From the NCBI RefSeq assembly GCF_029168335.1, contig NZ_JARGYC010000052.1:1-33714 (forward strand): a DNA stretch of 33,714 nt, given 5' to 3'. The DNA comes from Psychromarinibacter sediminicola. GTDB taxonomy: Bacteria; Pseudomonadota; Alphaproteobacteria; Rhodobacterales; Rhodobacteraceae. Positions 10,480 through 19,600 of the stretch are shown in pieces. The position numbers were made by a program, and so were the translations under genes. The notes under the pieces were generated by a model. That model was given only the letters and a program-made list of their open reading frames with translations, ran no database searches and was not told where the DNA came from. Within the stretch, counting starts at the first letter, position 1. The number at the start of each line of letters is the position of its first letter.

Positions 10480-11190
10480 ATGCGATTGCTGTGGGCAGCG
10501 CTGTCACTCGCGGCGGCGGTATCGGCCGGGCCGGACCGGAGCGCGGCGCAGTCGGCCGAGGACCCCGTGGTGGTCGAACTCTTTACCAGCCAGGGCTGTT
10601 CCTCCTGCCCGCCGGCGGATGCGCTGCTGGCCGAGCTGGCCGGGCGCGACGACGTGATCGCGCTGGCGCTGCATGTGGACTACTGGGACTATATCGGCTG
10701 GACCGACAGCTTCGGCGACAGCGCCTTCACGACGCGGCAGAAGGGCTATGCCCGCGCCTCGGGCCACCGCACGATCTACACGCCGCAGATGATCGTGGAG
10801 GGGCACGACCACGTCGTCGGCTACAAGCCGATGAAGCTGGCCGAACTGATCGGGCGCCATGGCGACGCGGCGCCGCTGGCCGACCTCACGCTGCGGCGCG
10901 AGGGCGACAAGCTGCATATCCGGGCCGAGGCGCGGGGCGCGCTGCCGCGCAAGCTTCTGGTGCAGCTGGTGCGCTACCTGCCGGAGGGCACGGTGGATAT
11001 CCGCAAGGGCGAGAATGCCGGCCGGACGATCAAGTACACCAACATCGTCACCGAATGGGAGGTGCTGGGCGGCTGGGACGGCACCGAGCCCCTGGAGATG
11101 GAGGTGGCGGTCGACGGCGACAAGCCCTGCGTCGTCGTCCTGCAGGAGCCGGGCCACGGCGCCATCGTGGCGGCGGCGCGGCTGCGTTGA
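10480..11190 (+). CDS. DUF1223 thioredoxin-like protein, exported
   Basis: A 236-residue protein with an N-terminal signal-like stretch (MRLLWAALSLAAAVSAG) and the DUF1223 core: VVELFTSQGCSSCPPADALL with a CxxC pair (Cys 40 and Cys 43), LALHVDYWDYIGWTDSFGD, and the TIYTPQMIVEGHDHVVG segment. The family has a thioredoxin-like fold but no firmly assigned reaction; a periplasmic redox role is inference. It lies between acnA (divergent) and the ccm genes. Its last codons begin a short tandem repeat that continues past the stop. Confidence 0.85.
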   Translation: MRLLWAALSLAAAVSAGPDRSAAQSAEDPVVVELFTSQGCSSCPPADALLAELAGRDDVIALALHVDYWDYIGWTDSFGDSAFTTRQKGYARASGHRTIYTPQMIVEGHDHVVGYKPMKLAELIGRHGDAAPLADLTLRREGDKLHIRAEARGALPRKLLVQLVRYLPEGTVDIRKGENAGRTIKYTNIVTEWEVLGGWDGTEPLEMEVAVDGDKPCVVVLQEPGHGAIVAAARLR

Positions 11191-11220
11191 ACAGGCTGCG
11201 TTGACGCGCGGCTGCGTTAA
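11179..11220 (+). repeat. Tandem repeat spanning the DUF1223 stop codon
   Basis: Three copies of GGCTGCGTT(G/A)A occur at 11180-11190, 11194-11204 and 11210-11220, spaced 14 and 16 bp. The first contains the gene's own TGA. The second repeats TGA in another frame. The third carries a TAA in the original frame, 30 bp after the first. Confidence 0.7.
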
Positions 11221-11639
11221 CGGGGCGGCGCGGCCGTCCCGAACGGCGCCTGCCCCCCGTGTCAACGTCGCCGGGATTGCCGGGTCGACAACCTATCGGA
11301 GAAGTTCTACAATTAGGAGTTGAACGCTGAGTCCGAAGCGCCCGCGATCCGGCTTTTCGCCTGCATCGCGGCGCTTGCGGATTCGCGCGCGCCCTCTCGA
11401 CAATGCGAAGCGGCGGCGTACTCTGTTGCGCCGGGCGAAATGCCTTATTCGGCCGCGCGGCGCCGCCCCGTGCCTTTCTCCTGCCGCATTTCGGCTGCGT
11501 TTCCGCCGGAAATCCGCAATTTTCGGCAAATTTCGGCCCGGATTAACCGATAAGTAAGGTTCCCGAAACGATCTGTTTCCTCGCAGCGGCTAATCCCCGT
11601 GGCTAGAATGCGACGAGAACGATAGGGGCGACCGGACCG
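11221..11639. other. Intergenic region without recognisable gene
   Basis: This stretch of about 420 bp lacks a convincing ORF. It is locally richer in A/T than its surroundings near 11510-11560. A TAGAAT hexamer at 11604-11609 is a plausible -10 box for the small ORF that starts at 11640; no good -35 is found at normal distance. Confidence 0.4.
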
Positions 11640-11744
11640 ATGATTGATACGACCGTACTGAACGACCGCCGTGGCAGGCTTGTCTGGCCGATGGTGGAAT
11701 TCGCGTTTTTCACGCTGATGATCACGATCGCCTACGTGTCGTAA
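11640..11744 (+). CDS. 34-residue single-pass membrane peptide ORF
   Basis: From ATG 11640 to TAA 11742-11744 the peptide has a hydrophilic N-terminus (MIDTTVLNDRRGRLVWP) followed by one hydrophobic segment (MVEFAFFTLMITIAYVS). AGGGG lies about 13 bases upstream and a TAGAAT -10-like box at 11604-11609. The positive N-terminal part and single helix are typical of small inner-membrane proteins. It converges on ccmG, and its last codons form the first unit of a 12-bp tandem repeat. No family is recognised; coding is likely but unproven. Confidence 0.5.
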   Translation: MIDTTVLNDRRGRLVWPMVEFAFFTLMITIAYVS

Positions 11745-11768
11745 TACGTGCCGTAGTACGTGTCGGGG
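11733..11768 (+). repeat. 12-bp tandem repeat at the small-ORF stop codon
   Basis: Three units, TACGTGTCGTAA, TACGTGCCGTAG and TACGTGTCGGGG, run from 11733 to 11768. The first ends with the ORF's TAA. The second supplies an in-frame TAG. The array ends four bases before the ccmG stop on the other strand. Confidence 0.8.
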
Positions 11769-11772
11769 GCGA

Positions 11773-12303
11773 TCACTCGGCGGCGGCCTCGATCGCGGGC
11801 CGCAGCCGTTCCTCGATGACGCGCTGCGTCACCGGACCCGCGAAGCGCAGCACGACCTTGCCGTCGCCGTCGATCACGTAGGTCTCCGGCACGCCATAGA
11901 CTCCCCAGTCGAGCGCCGTCTTGCCGCGGCTGTCCGCGGCCAGCGCCGTGTAGGGGTTGCCGAGCTCGCGCAGGAAGGCCATCGCCTTCTCGGGGTCGTC
12001 CTTGTAGTTGATGCCGTAGATCGGGAGGCCCTCGTCGGCCAGCGCCTCCAGGTTGGGGTGTTCCACCCGGCAGGGCGCGCACCAGCTGGCCCAGTAGTTC
12101 ACCAGCTTCACCCCCGGCTCGCGCAGCGCGGCGTCGGTGAACGGCTCGCCGTCGCCGAGCGGCGTCAGCTGCATCGGCGGCGCCGGCTGTCCGGCGATGG
12201 CCGAGGGCAGCGCGTCCGGATCCTCGCGGTTCATGCCGAAGAAGAACAGCCCCGCCAGCGCGGCGAAGACCACCGGCGGCAGCACGACGAGCGGCTTAAC
12301 CAC
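11773..12303 (-). CDS. ccmG: Thiol:disulfide interchange protein DsbE/CcmG
   Basis: A 176-residue membrane-anchored periplasmic thioredoxin of cytochrome c maturation System I, which keeps apocytochrome CxxCH cysteines reduced for haem ligation. The N-terminal anchor is residues 3-23. The active site is NYWASWCAPCRVEHP (Cys 75 and Cys 78), with the cis-proline region YGVPETYVID and the CcmG-typical YGINYKDDPEKA. The likely start is a GTG at 12303 overlapping the ccmD stop. It is the last gene of ccmC-ccmD-ccmG and converges on a small plus-strand ORF. Confidence 0.93.
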   Translation of the reverse strand: MVKPLVVLPPVVFAALAGLFFFGMNREDPDALPSAIAGQPAPPMQLTPLGDGEPFTDAALREPGVKLVNYWASWCAPCRVEHPNLEALADEGLPIYGINYKDDPEKAMAFLRELGNPYTALAADSRGKTALDWGVYGVPETYVIDGDGKVVLRFAGPVTQRVIEERLRPAIEAAAE

Positions 12304-12469
12304 GCTTTCCCTCCTGCGCGCCGAGGCGCCTGTTTTCCGCCGCGTCCAGCCGGCGGCGCATCCGCCGTGCCTGCACGACGCTGAGCACCACGATGCCCAG
12401 CAGCAGCGCCAGGCTGATCCCGTAGGCCGACAGCACCGTGCCCGCGTATTTTCCCAGATCCGGCATCAT
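12296..12469 (-). CDS. ccmD: Haem exporter protein CcmD
   Basis: A 57-residue single-pass protein (MMPDLGKYAGTVLSAYGISL, then an LLLGIVVLSVVQARRMRRRL helix end and a basic tail). This is the usual CcmD pattern of Tyr-rich N-terminus, one helix and an arginine-rich cytoplasmic end. CcmD helps release holo-CcmE from the CcmABC complex. It overlaps ccmC upstream (ATGA at 12466-12469) and ccmG downstream, so the three are translationally coupled. Confidence 0.9.
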   Translation of the reverse strand: MMPDLGKYAGTVLSAYGISLALLLGIVVLSVVQARRMRRRLDAAENRRLGAQEGKRG

Positions 12470-13194
12470 CCCATCCGCTCGCGCATTTCCAGGGTGTGCA
12501 GCCGCCGGCGGCGGATCTCGGTCTGCGTGCGCAGAAGCACCAGCGCCACGAACAGCAAGACGAAGCCCACGATGGCCACCAGCGCGGGGTACCAGAAGAC
12601 GTCGGCCACGTTTTCCTCGGCATCCATCGACAGCGAGGCGCCCTGGTGCAGGCCCTGGTTCCAGAAGTTGACGGCATAGCGGCTGAGGATGGCGAAGACC
12701 GAGCCGACGAGGCACAGCACCGCCGTCAGGTCGGCCGCCGTGTCCGGGTTCTCGATCGCCTGCCACAGCGCCATGTAGCCCAGGTAGAACAGGAACAGGA
12801 TCAGAAACGAGGTCAGCCGCGGATCCCAGGCCCACCAGGTGCCCCACATCGGCTGGCCCCAGATGGCGCCGGTGACCAGCGCTATCAGGGTGAAGGTCAC
12901 GCCGACGGGCGCCGCCGCCTTGGCCGCCAGTGCCGAGACATGGTGGCGCCGCACGATCCAGATCAGCGAGGCGACCAGCATCATCGCCCAGGCGTTGATC
13001 GCCATCATCGCGGCGGGAACGTGCAGGTAGAATATCTTGACGGTCGATCCCTGCCGGTAATCCTCCGGCGTGAAGAAGAACCCCCAGATCAGCCCGCCCG
13101 CGAGCGCGAGCGCGGCCAGCCCCGCGACCCAGGGCAGGACCTTGTCCGAGGTCGCGATGAACTTGACGGGGTTGGCGTATTCCCAGATCGACAT
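12466..13194 (-). CDS. ccmC: Haem-handling membrane protein CcmC
   Basis: A 242-residue protein with six membrane segments and the tryptophan-rich haem-binding motif in GTWWAWDPRLTS. Conserved histidines are in KIFYLHVPAAMM and in the WNQGLHQGASLS loop. CcmC delivers haem to CcmE in System I. The start MSIWEYANPVKF at 13194 is chosen because the open frame upstream to 13266 is arginine-rich and not family-like. The usual upstream partners ccmA and ccmB are not present; an MFS exporter gene occupies that place. Confidence 0.94.
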   Translation of the reverse strand: MSIWEYANPVKFIATSDKVLPWVAGLAALALAGGLIWGFFFTPEDYRQGSTVKIFYLHVPAAMMAINAWAMMLVASLIWIVRRHHVSALAAKAAAPVGVTFTLIALVTGAIWGQPMWGTWWAWDPRLTSFLILFLFYLGYMALWQAIENPDTAADLTAVLCLVGSVFAILSRYAVNFWNQGLHQGASLSMDAEENVADVFWYPALVAIVGFVLLFVALVLLRTQTEIRRRRLHTLEMRERMG

Positions 13195-13281
13195 GGGGCG
13201 AGGATTACCGCCCCCGCCCCGCCGCAACAAGCCCAACCGCATGCGCCGGGCGCGGCGCGCGGTCACATCTTTGCGCGGGGC

Positions 13282-14463
13282 TCAGGCCACCTGGCGCGAC
13301 AGCCGCGGCAGAACGGCGAGCGTCAGAAGCCCCGCCGCCCAGGCGCAGCCCGCGATCACCGCCATCATCGGCAGCGCGGTGCCGTCGAAGAACAGCCCCG
13401 ACACGGCGATCATGATCCCGCCCGCCAGCATCTGCAGCGTGCCGCCCAGCGACGAGGCGAGCCCGGCGATCTCGCCATGCGGGTCGAGCGCCATGACCAT
13501 CGTCGTCGGGATCACCAGCCCCAGCCCGGCATTGCCCAGCAGCAGCCCGGCGATCAGCACCGGCAGGCTGCCGTAGCCCGCCGCCACCAGGGCGAGCGTC
13601 GCGGTGGCGAACAGCACGAAGCCGGTGATGCCCAGCCGGATCACCCGCGCGGTCCCCATCCGCTCGCCCAGCGGCCCGGCCAGCTGCGAGGCCGAGAAGA
13701 AGCCCACCGCGTTCACCGCGAAGGCCAGCGAGAAGCCGGTGGGCGTCAGCCCGAACTGGTCGACATAGACGAAGGAGGCGCTGGCGAGGAAGGCGAAGAA
13801 GCTGGCCATGCCGAAGCCGCCGATGAAGGTCAGCCCCATGAAGGTCGGGTCGGTCAGCAGGGTCCGGGTTCCGCGCAGCAGGCTGCGCAGGTTCACCCGC
13901 ACCCGCCGCTCGGGCGGCAGCGTCTCGCGCAGGGCCGTGGCCGTGAGGATCAGGCTGATGAGCGCCGCGAGCCCCAGCACGCCGAAGATGCCGCGCCAGC
14001 CGGCGACGGCGGTCACCGCGCTGCCCGCCAAGGGCGCCAGCATCGGCGAAATCGAGATCACCAGCATAACCATCGCCATCAGCTTGGTCGCCTGCGGCCC
14101 GGTATGCATGTCGCGGATGACGGCGCGCGGCACCACCATCACGACGGATCCGCCCAGCCCCTGCAGGAAGCGGAACGCCACCAGCAGCTCGATCGTGGGT
14201 GCCAGCGCGCAGCCGACCGTGGCCAGCACGAAGATCGTCAGCCCGGTATAGATCGGCAGCTTCCGCCCCGCCTGGTCGGCCCAGGGGCCGTAGACAAGCT
14301 GCGCCAGCCCGAAGGCCAGGAAGAAGGCCGTCAGCGTCTGCTGCGTGCCGCCCGCCGTGGTCGCCAGATCGTCGGTGATCTGCGGCATGGCGGGCAGGTA
14401 CATGTCGATGGCGAAGGGGCCGACTGCGGACAGCAGCCCGAGGATCAGGGCGATGCGGAACAT
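13282..14463 (-). CDS. Bcr/CflA-like MFS multidrug exporter
   Basis: A 393-residue, 12-helix major facilitator. The start PFAIDMYLPAMPQI is the hallmark of the Bcr/CflA subfamily. The loop 2-3 motif is visible as GPWADQAGRKLPIYTG, and motif C-like VISISPMLAPLAGSAV follows in helix 5. Such proteins export drugs or small metabolites by proton antiport; the substrate is unknown. ATG 14463 fits the subfamily N-terminus; the frame is open to 14586. It is followed by ccmC 87 bp downstream on the same strand, so the ccm genes may share its transcript. Confidence 0.88.
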   Translation of the reverse strand: MFRIALILGLLSAVGPFAIDMYLPAMPQITDDLATTAGGTQQTLTAFFLAFGLAQLVYGPWADQAGRKLPIYTGLTIFVLATVGCALAPTIELLVAFRFLQGLGGSVVMVVPRAVIRDMHTGPQATKLMAMVMLVISISPMLAPLAGSAVTAVAGWRGIFGVLGLAALISLILTATALRETLPPERRVRVNLRSLLRGTRTLLTDPTFMGLTFIGGFGMASFFAFLASASFVYVDQFGLTPTGFSLAFAVNAVGFFSASQLAGPLGERMGTARVIRLGITGFVLFATATLALVAAGYGSLPVLIAGLLLGNAGLGLVIPTTMVMALDPHGEIAGLASSLGGTLQMLAGGIMIAVSGLFFDGTALPMMAVIAGCAWAAGLLTLAVLPRLSRQVA

Positions 14464-14615
14464 GGGGTTTGCCTTTGCGGTTGGCGCAGGCCTAGCGAGT
14501 CCGTCGCGCTGCGGCAACGGAAAATGCATGCCACTCTCATGTTTTGAGCGGGAGGCAGCCAGTCGCCCGGCGCAAGGGGCGCGCATGCGGCGCTGGCGGA
14601 GCAGGCGCGGCGGAA

Positions 14616-14692
14616 CAGGATTTTCTAGAAAATCCTGATCTTACGAGATTTTCTAGAAAATCTCGCGCTGCAGAACCTTCTAGAAGGTTCTG
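14616..14692. repeat. Triple-palindrome array 2
   Basis: Three perfect 22-bp palindromes: 14616-14637 (half CAGGATTTTCT, identical to unit 2 of array 1), 14644-14665 (half CGAGATTTTCT) and 14671-14692 (half CAGAACCTTCT), all with centre TTCTAGAA. Starts are 28 and 27 bp apart and spacers 6 and 5 bp, exactly as in array 1. The array begins 17 bp past the stop of the minus-strand ABC exporter gene and about 150 bp before the MFS start, so it separates two co-oriented genes. Confidence 0.88.
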
Positions 14693-14709
14693 TCGCGTCG
14701 GACCTGGCC

Positions 14710-16545
14710 CTACTCCGCCGCCACCGCCTCGTCGTCCTGCTCGGCCGCCTGCCGCTGCCACAGCGCGGCATAGCGCCCGTTCCGCGCCAGCAGGTCGGCG
14801 TGGCTCCCCTCCTCCACCACCTCGCCGGACTCCAGCACCACGATCCGGTCGGCATCGGCGATGGTCGACAGCCGGTGCGCGATGGTCAGCACCGTGCGCC
14901 CCTCGCCCATCGCCTTCAGCTCGGACTGGATGTCGCGCTCGGTCTCGGTGTCGAGCGCGCTGGTCGCCTCGTCCAGCAGCAGGATCGGCGGGTTCTTCAG
15001 AAGCGTCCGGGCGATGCCCACGCGCTGCTTCTCGCCGCCCGACAGCTTCAGGCCGCGCTCGCCCACCTGGGTGTCGTAGCCCTCGGGCAGCGACACGATG
15101 AAGTCGTGGATCTTGGCCGCGCGCGCCGCCGCCTCGATCTCCTCGCGCGTGGCGTCGGGGCGGCCGTAGGCGATGTTGTAGAGGATCGAGTCGTTGAACA
15201 GGACGGTGTCCTGCGGCACCACGCCGATCTGCGCGTGCAGGCTCTCCTGCGTGACCTCGCGCAGGTCCTGCCCGTCGATCCGGAGCGCGCCGTCCGACAC
15301 GTCGTAGAACCGAAACAGCAGCCGCCCGATGGTGGACTTGCCCGAGCCCGACGGCCCGACGATCGCCACCGTCTCGCCGGCGGCGACGGAGATCGACACG
15401 CCCTTCAGCACCGGCCGCTCGGGGTCGTAGCCGAAGACCACCTGGTCGAGTTCCACCGCGCCGCCCTCGATGCGGATGTCGTGGGCGTCCTCGGCATCCT
15501 TCACCTCGGCCGGCTGTTCCAGCAGGTCGAACATCTCGGCCATGTCGACGAGCGCCTGGCGGATCTCGCGATAGACGGTGCCGAGGAAGTTCAGCGGCAT
15601 GGTGATCTGGATCATGTAGGCGTTGACCATCACGAAATCGCCCACCGTCAGGCTGCCGTTCTGCACGCCGACGGCCGCCATCACCATGACGATGACGAGG
15701 CCCGCGGTGATCAAGAGCGACTGCCCGAAGTTCAGGAAGGCCAGCGAATAGGCCGTGCGGATCGCGGCGCTTTCATAGCCTTCCATGGCGCTGTCGTAGC
15801 GCTCCGCCTCGCGCCGCTCGGCGCCGAAATACTTCACCGTCTCGAAGTTCAGCAGGCTGTCGATGGCCTTCTGGTTGGCGTCGGTGTCCTGCTCGTTCAT
15901 CTGGCGGCGGATCTTCACGCGCCATTCGGTGACCTTGAAGGTGAACCAGATATAGAGCCCGATGGTCACCACCACGACCGCCAGGTACCAGAGGTCGAAG
16001 ACCACCGCGAGCACCACGCCGATCATCAGCAATTCCAGCAGCAGCGGCCCGATGGAGAACAGCAGAAAGCGCAGCAGGAACTCCACGCCCTTCACGCCGC
16101 GCTCGATGATGCGGCTGAGCCCGCCGGTCTTGCGGGTGATGTGATAGCGCAGCGACAGCGCGTGCATGTGCCGGAACGTCTCCAGCGCCAGCTGGCGCAG
16201 CGCCCGCTGGCCGACCCGCGCGAAGATAACGTCGCGAAGCTGCTGGAAGCCCACATTCATCAGCCGCGCCATGCCGTAGCCGATGGTCAGGCCGACCGCG
16301 CCGATGGCCAGCATGAAGGCCGCGCTGTCGCCCTCGCCGGCGAGCGCGTCCACCGCCGCCTTGTAGAAGAACGGCGTGCCCACGGCGACGAGCTTGGCCA
16401 CGAACAGCGTCACCAGCGCCCAGACCACGCGCTTTTTCACCCAGGCCTTGTCCCTGGGCCAGAGATACGGGGCCACCTTGCGCACGACGCGCCAGCCGCT
16501 GCGGCGCGCGGCCTCGCTGTTCCAGTCGGTCATGACGCTGGGCAT
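14710..16545 (-). CDS. Atm1/ABCB7-type ABC exporter (permease-ATPase)
   Basis: A 611-residue half-transporter with an N-terminal six-helix domain and a C-terminal ATPase. The ATPase shows Walker [10 protein letters not shown] (about residue 396-404), Q-loop VPQDTVLF, signature LSGGEKQR (about 500), Walker [13 protein letters not shown] (about 520) and H-loop IAHRLS (about 555). The membrane half has the Atm1 hallmarks [29 protein letters not shown] and a final-helix-region [15 protein letters not shown]. The family exports glutathione-linked metal or sulfur species and is tied to Fe-S assembly or heavy-metal tolerance. It stands between the LysM gene and palindrome array 2 and appears to be transcribed alone. 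Confidence 0.93.
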   Translation of the reverse strand: MPSVMTDWNSEAARRSGWRVVRKVAPYLWPRDKAWVKKRVVWALVTLFVAKLVAVGTPFFYKAAVDALAGEGDSAAFMLAIGAVGLTIGYGMARLMNVGFQQLRDVIFARVGQRALRQLALETFRHMHALSLRYHITRKTGGLSRIIERGVKGVEFLLRFLLFSIGPLLLELLMIGVVLAVVFDLWYLAVVVVTIGLYIWFTFKVTEWRVKIRRQMNEQDTDANQKAIDSLLNFETVKYFGAERREAERYDSAMEGYESAAIRTAYSLAFLNFGQSLLITAGLVIVMVMAAVGVQNGSLTVGDFVMVNAYMIQITMPLNFLGTVYREIRQALVDMAEMFDLLEQPAEVKDAEDAHDIRIEGGAVELDQVVFGYDPERPVLKGVSISVAAGETVAIVGPSGSGKSTIGRLLFRFYDVSDGALRIDGQDLREVTQESLHAQIGVVPQDTVLFNDSILYNIAYGRPDATREEIEAAARAAKIHDFIVSLPEGYDTQVGERGLKLSGGEKQRVGIARTLLKNPPILLLDEATSALDTETERDIQSELKAMGEGRTVLTIAHRLSTIADADRIVVLESGEVVEEGSHADLLARNGRYAALWQRQAAEQDDEAVAAE

Positions 16546-16636
16546 GGGTGTCCTTTCGTCCGAGCCGCATACCTAGGCGCGGCCGGCGGGGATTGCCAGT
16601 GCATGGATGCACAGGGCGGACGCCGGTCTCCCCGCG

Positions 16637-16688
16637 CCGTCCCCCCATGCCGTCCCCCCATGCCGACCCTCCGTGCCGACCCTCCGTG
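16637..16688 (-). repeat. 13-bp tandem repeat directly after the LysM gene
   Basis: Four 13-bp units, two of CCGTCCCCCCATG and two of CCGACCCTCCGTG on the plus strand, end four bases from the stop (16693-16695) of the minus-strand LysM gene. No stop codon is repeated inside the units. Confidence 0.8.
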
Positions 16689-16692
16689 CCGC

Positions 16693-19600
16693 TCACTCGC
16701 CGTCGGGAATTTCGAACACCTGGCCGGGATAGATCCAGTGCGGGTCGCGAATGCGGTCGCGGTTCGCCTCGAACACGCGGACATAGAGGAAGCCGTCGCC
16801 ATAGCGCGCGTCGGCGATGCCCCAGAGCGTGTTGCCCGGCTGCACCGTCAGCAGCTCGGTCCGCGGCCCGTCGCCGCCCTTGGCACCGGGGTCGGAGGCG
16901 TCGCGCCCCGCCTCCAGCTCGGCCAGCAGCTCCGGCTCCTCGCGCTTGAACGGCGTCTCCACGCGGGAGGTCACGGTGCCGTCGGGGCCGAGCTCGTCGA
17001 CGCGCAGGGTGTAGACGCCGGTGTCGACATCGGGCAGCGGGGTGCGCCACTGGCCGTCGACGCCGATCTCGGTGGTCTTGATCGGGTTGTTGTCCAGGTA
17101 GACGCGGACGAAGCCGCCCTCCTTGCCGCGCCCGCCGAGCGCGACCTCGCCCTCGGGGTCGTAGCTGATCGTGTCGATGATGACCGACTGCACCGGGGCG
17201 GGGCGGTTGCCGCCCGACTGCAGCACGCGAATGCCGGTCTCGTCGGCGAGCAGCACGGTCGGCGCCTCGGGCTTCGGCGCGGCGCCCGGGGTGCTTTCGC
17301 CGCCGGGCAGGTCGGCCGGGCCGTCCGCCTCGGGCGCGCTCATCCCGGGCGTCTCAGACGGGGCGGCCGGGCCGGCGCCGGGAAGCTCCGGCGCCGCGGC
17401 GACCGGGACCTCGGGCGCGTCGGTGTCGGGCGCGGCGGTGTCGGGGGCGGCGGGCGCCGTGGTCTCCGCCCCGGCGCCGCCGAGTGTGGGTGCGTCGGGC
17501 GATGTCCCCTCCGGCCCCGTTGCACCGGCCTCCGCGACGGCGACCGGCGCGTCGGTTTCCGGCACGACCGAGCTGGGGGCGGAGAGGTCCGGCGCCGCGA
17601 TCTCGGGCGCGGGCGTCGCCCCGTCCTCCGATGCGGTGTCGGTGGCCGAGGGCGCGGCGCCCTCCGTCGTGGCGCCGGGCGGGTCGGTCTCGCCGATCTC
17701 CGCTGTCACCGGCGCGTCGGTCTCCGGCGCATCGGTCACCGGCACGTCGGTCACCGGGGCGTCGGTCACCGGCACGTCGGTCACCGGGGCGTCGGTCTCC
17801 GGTGCGTCGGTCTCCGGCACGGTCGTCTCCGGTTCGGTCGTCTCCGGGCCGGTGCCCGCGATCTCCGGTCCGGTCCCCTCCGTCGCCGCGCCCGGCCCCG
17901 ATGGCGCGAGGTCGTCCGCCTCGGCGATGTCCTCGGACGCGGGGGCGGCGGCGGAGTCGTCGACGGCCGCATCCGCGCCCGCGAGCCGCTCCGGTGACGA
18001 CGGAGAGGCCTCCTCCGCCGCGTCGGGCGTCGCGGGGGCGTCCGCTGGATCGGTCCCAGGCTCCGACGGCGCGGCCTCGTCCGCCCCGGCCAGCTCGGTC
18101 TCCGCCGGGTCGGTCCCGGCAGGGGGTGTCCCGGAGGCCGTCGGCCCGGTGACCTCGGCCGTGTCCACGGCGGGCGCGGCGTCGCCGGCGGGAGCGCCGT
18201 CCGCCGCAGCCACATCCGCCGCGTCCGGACCCTCTTCGATGGCCGGATCGGCTTCGGTCGCCGCCGTGACAGTCGTGTCGGCGGGGCCCTCCGGCGCGTC
18301 CGGCTGGGGCGGCTCAGTTCCCTCCGCGATGCGGGGCGTCTCGGAGACAGCCGGCCCGTCGGTGACCCCGTCCGGTGCAGGCACGTCATCGGCCGCAGCC
18401 ACGGCAGGGCCGTCGGGCGCAGGTGCGTCGTCGGCGCGCGCGACCTCCGGGGCGTCGCCGGAGGGGGCGTCGGCGCTCGGCGCCTCGGCCGTCGTTGCGG
18501 GGCTGTCGTCAGGGGCGCTGTCCGGGGCGGCACCGCCGGTCCCGGACGTGGGGGCGGCAGGGGCCTCCCCTTCGGGCCGTCGCTCCGGGACCAGCCCGGC
18601 GATGTCGAGCGGCGGCGCGTCGCCGGTGTCGCGGTCGCCCTCGGCGACCTCTTCCGGAGCGCTGTCCTCCGTCGATCCGTCCCCGACGGTCCCGGCTGGA
18701 GCCTCCGGCCCGGCGTCGCCGCCCTCGGTCCCGGCCGTCTCGACGCCCCCCGCGCCCGGCACGGCGCCGTTCTCGGAGGTGCTCAGCCGGGTCTCGCCCG
18801 GCGGCGCGGGCGCCGTTTCGACGCCGGCCAGGTCGCCCGGAGGCGCGTCCGCCTCCGGGGCCGCGGCGATGTCGGGCGTGGCGGTGGCGTCCGGCGGCGT
18901 GTCGGCGGGCGGTGCCGGCGGCGCCGCGCTCTCCGGTATGGGGCCATCGGGCGGCGGCAGGGTCTGGGCGAGATCCGGCGCGGCGGGCGTCTCGGGCGGC
19001 GCGTCCTCGGCGGCCAGGTCGGTCTCGCCCGGCTCGGGCACATCCGCCGCGGTCACCGGCGGCACGTCCGCCGCGTCGGGCACCGGCGCGGTGCCGGTGT
19101 TCACCGGCGGTGCCGCCTCGCCTGTCGCCCCGGCCCCGGAGAGCGCCGGCGGCGCGGCATCGGCATCCGGCGCCGCCGTCACGCCGGGCACCCGCCCGAC
19201 CGGCGCGTCCGGATCGGGCGCCGCGCCCACGCCCTCGGCGCTGGCCACGACATCCGGTTCCGGCGCGGCGGGCTGCAGGATGACCGTGGCGGCGGATCTC
19301 ACGGGGTCTTCGCCGTCCTTCAGCATCGTCAGGCTCATGACGCGGGGCACATCGGCCGGGGGGACCGAGAACATCGACACGAAGCCGCCGTCGCCGCCGG
19401 CCTGCGTCACGGCGACCTCTTCGCCGTCGAGAAGCACCTTGACCTCGGACCGCGGCGCCGCCTTGCCGGCGATCAGCGCGTTGCCGTCGGCATCGACGCG
19501 CACGACGTCGAAGCTGGGCGGCGTCGGCTTGGGCGGCGGCGCGGCCGCGTCCGGGGTGTCGGGCGCCGCGGCGCTCTCCGGGTCGGGGGCGGGGTCGGCC

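Noticed and set aside
12496-14547. Plus-strand ORF of 683 codons opposite ccmC and the MFS gene
   Set aside because: Arg/Gln/Gly-rich shadow of two well-supported minus-strand genes.
17711-17845. Possible CRISPR-like array
   Set aside because: Units are 15 bp, contiguous without spacers, and encode pentapeptides in frame; it is a coding minisatellite.
14800-17997. Plus-strand ORF of 1065 codons opposite the ABC exporter and part of the LysM gene
   Set aside because: Crosses two real genes and an intergenic repeat; no domain is recognisable.
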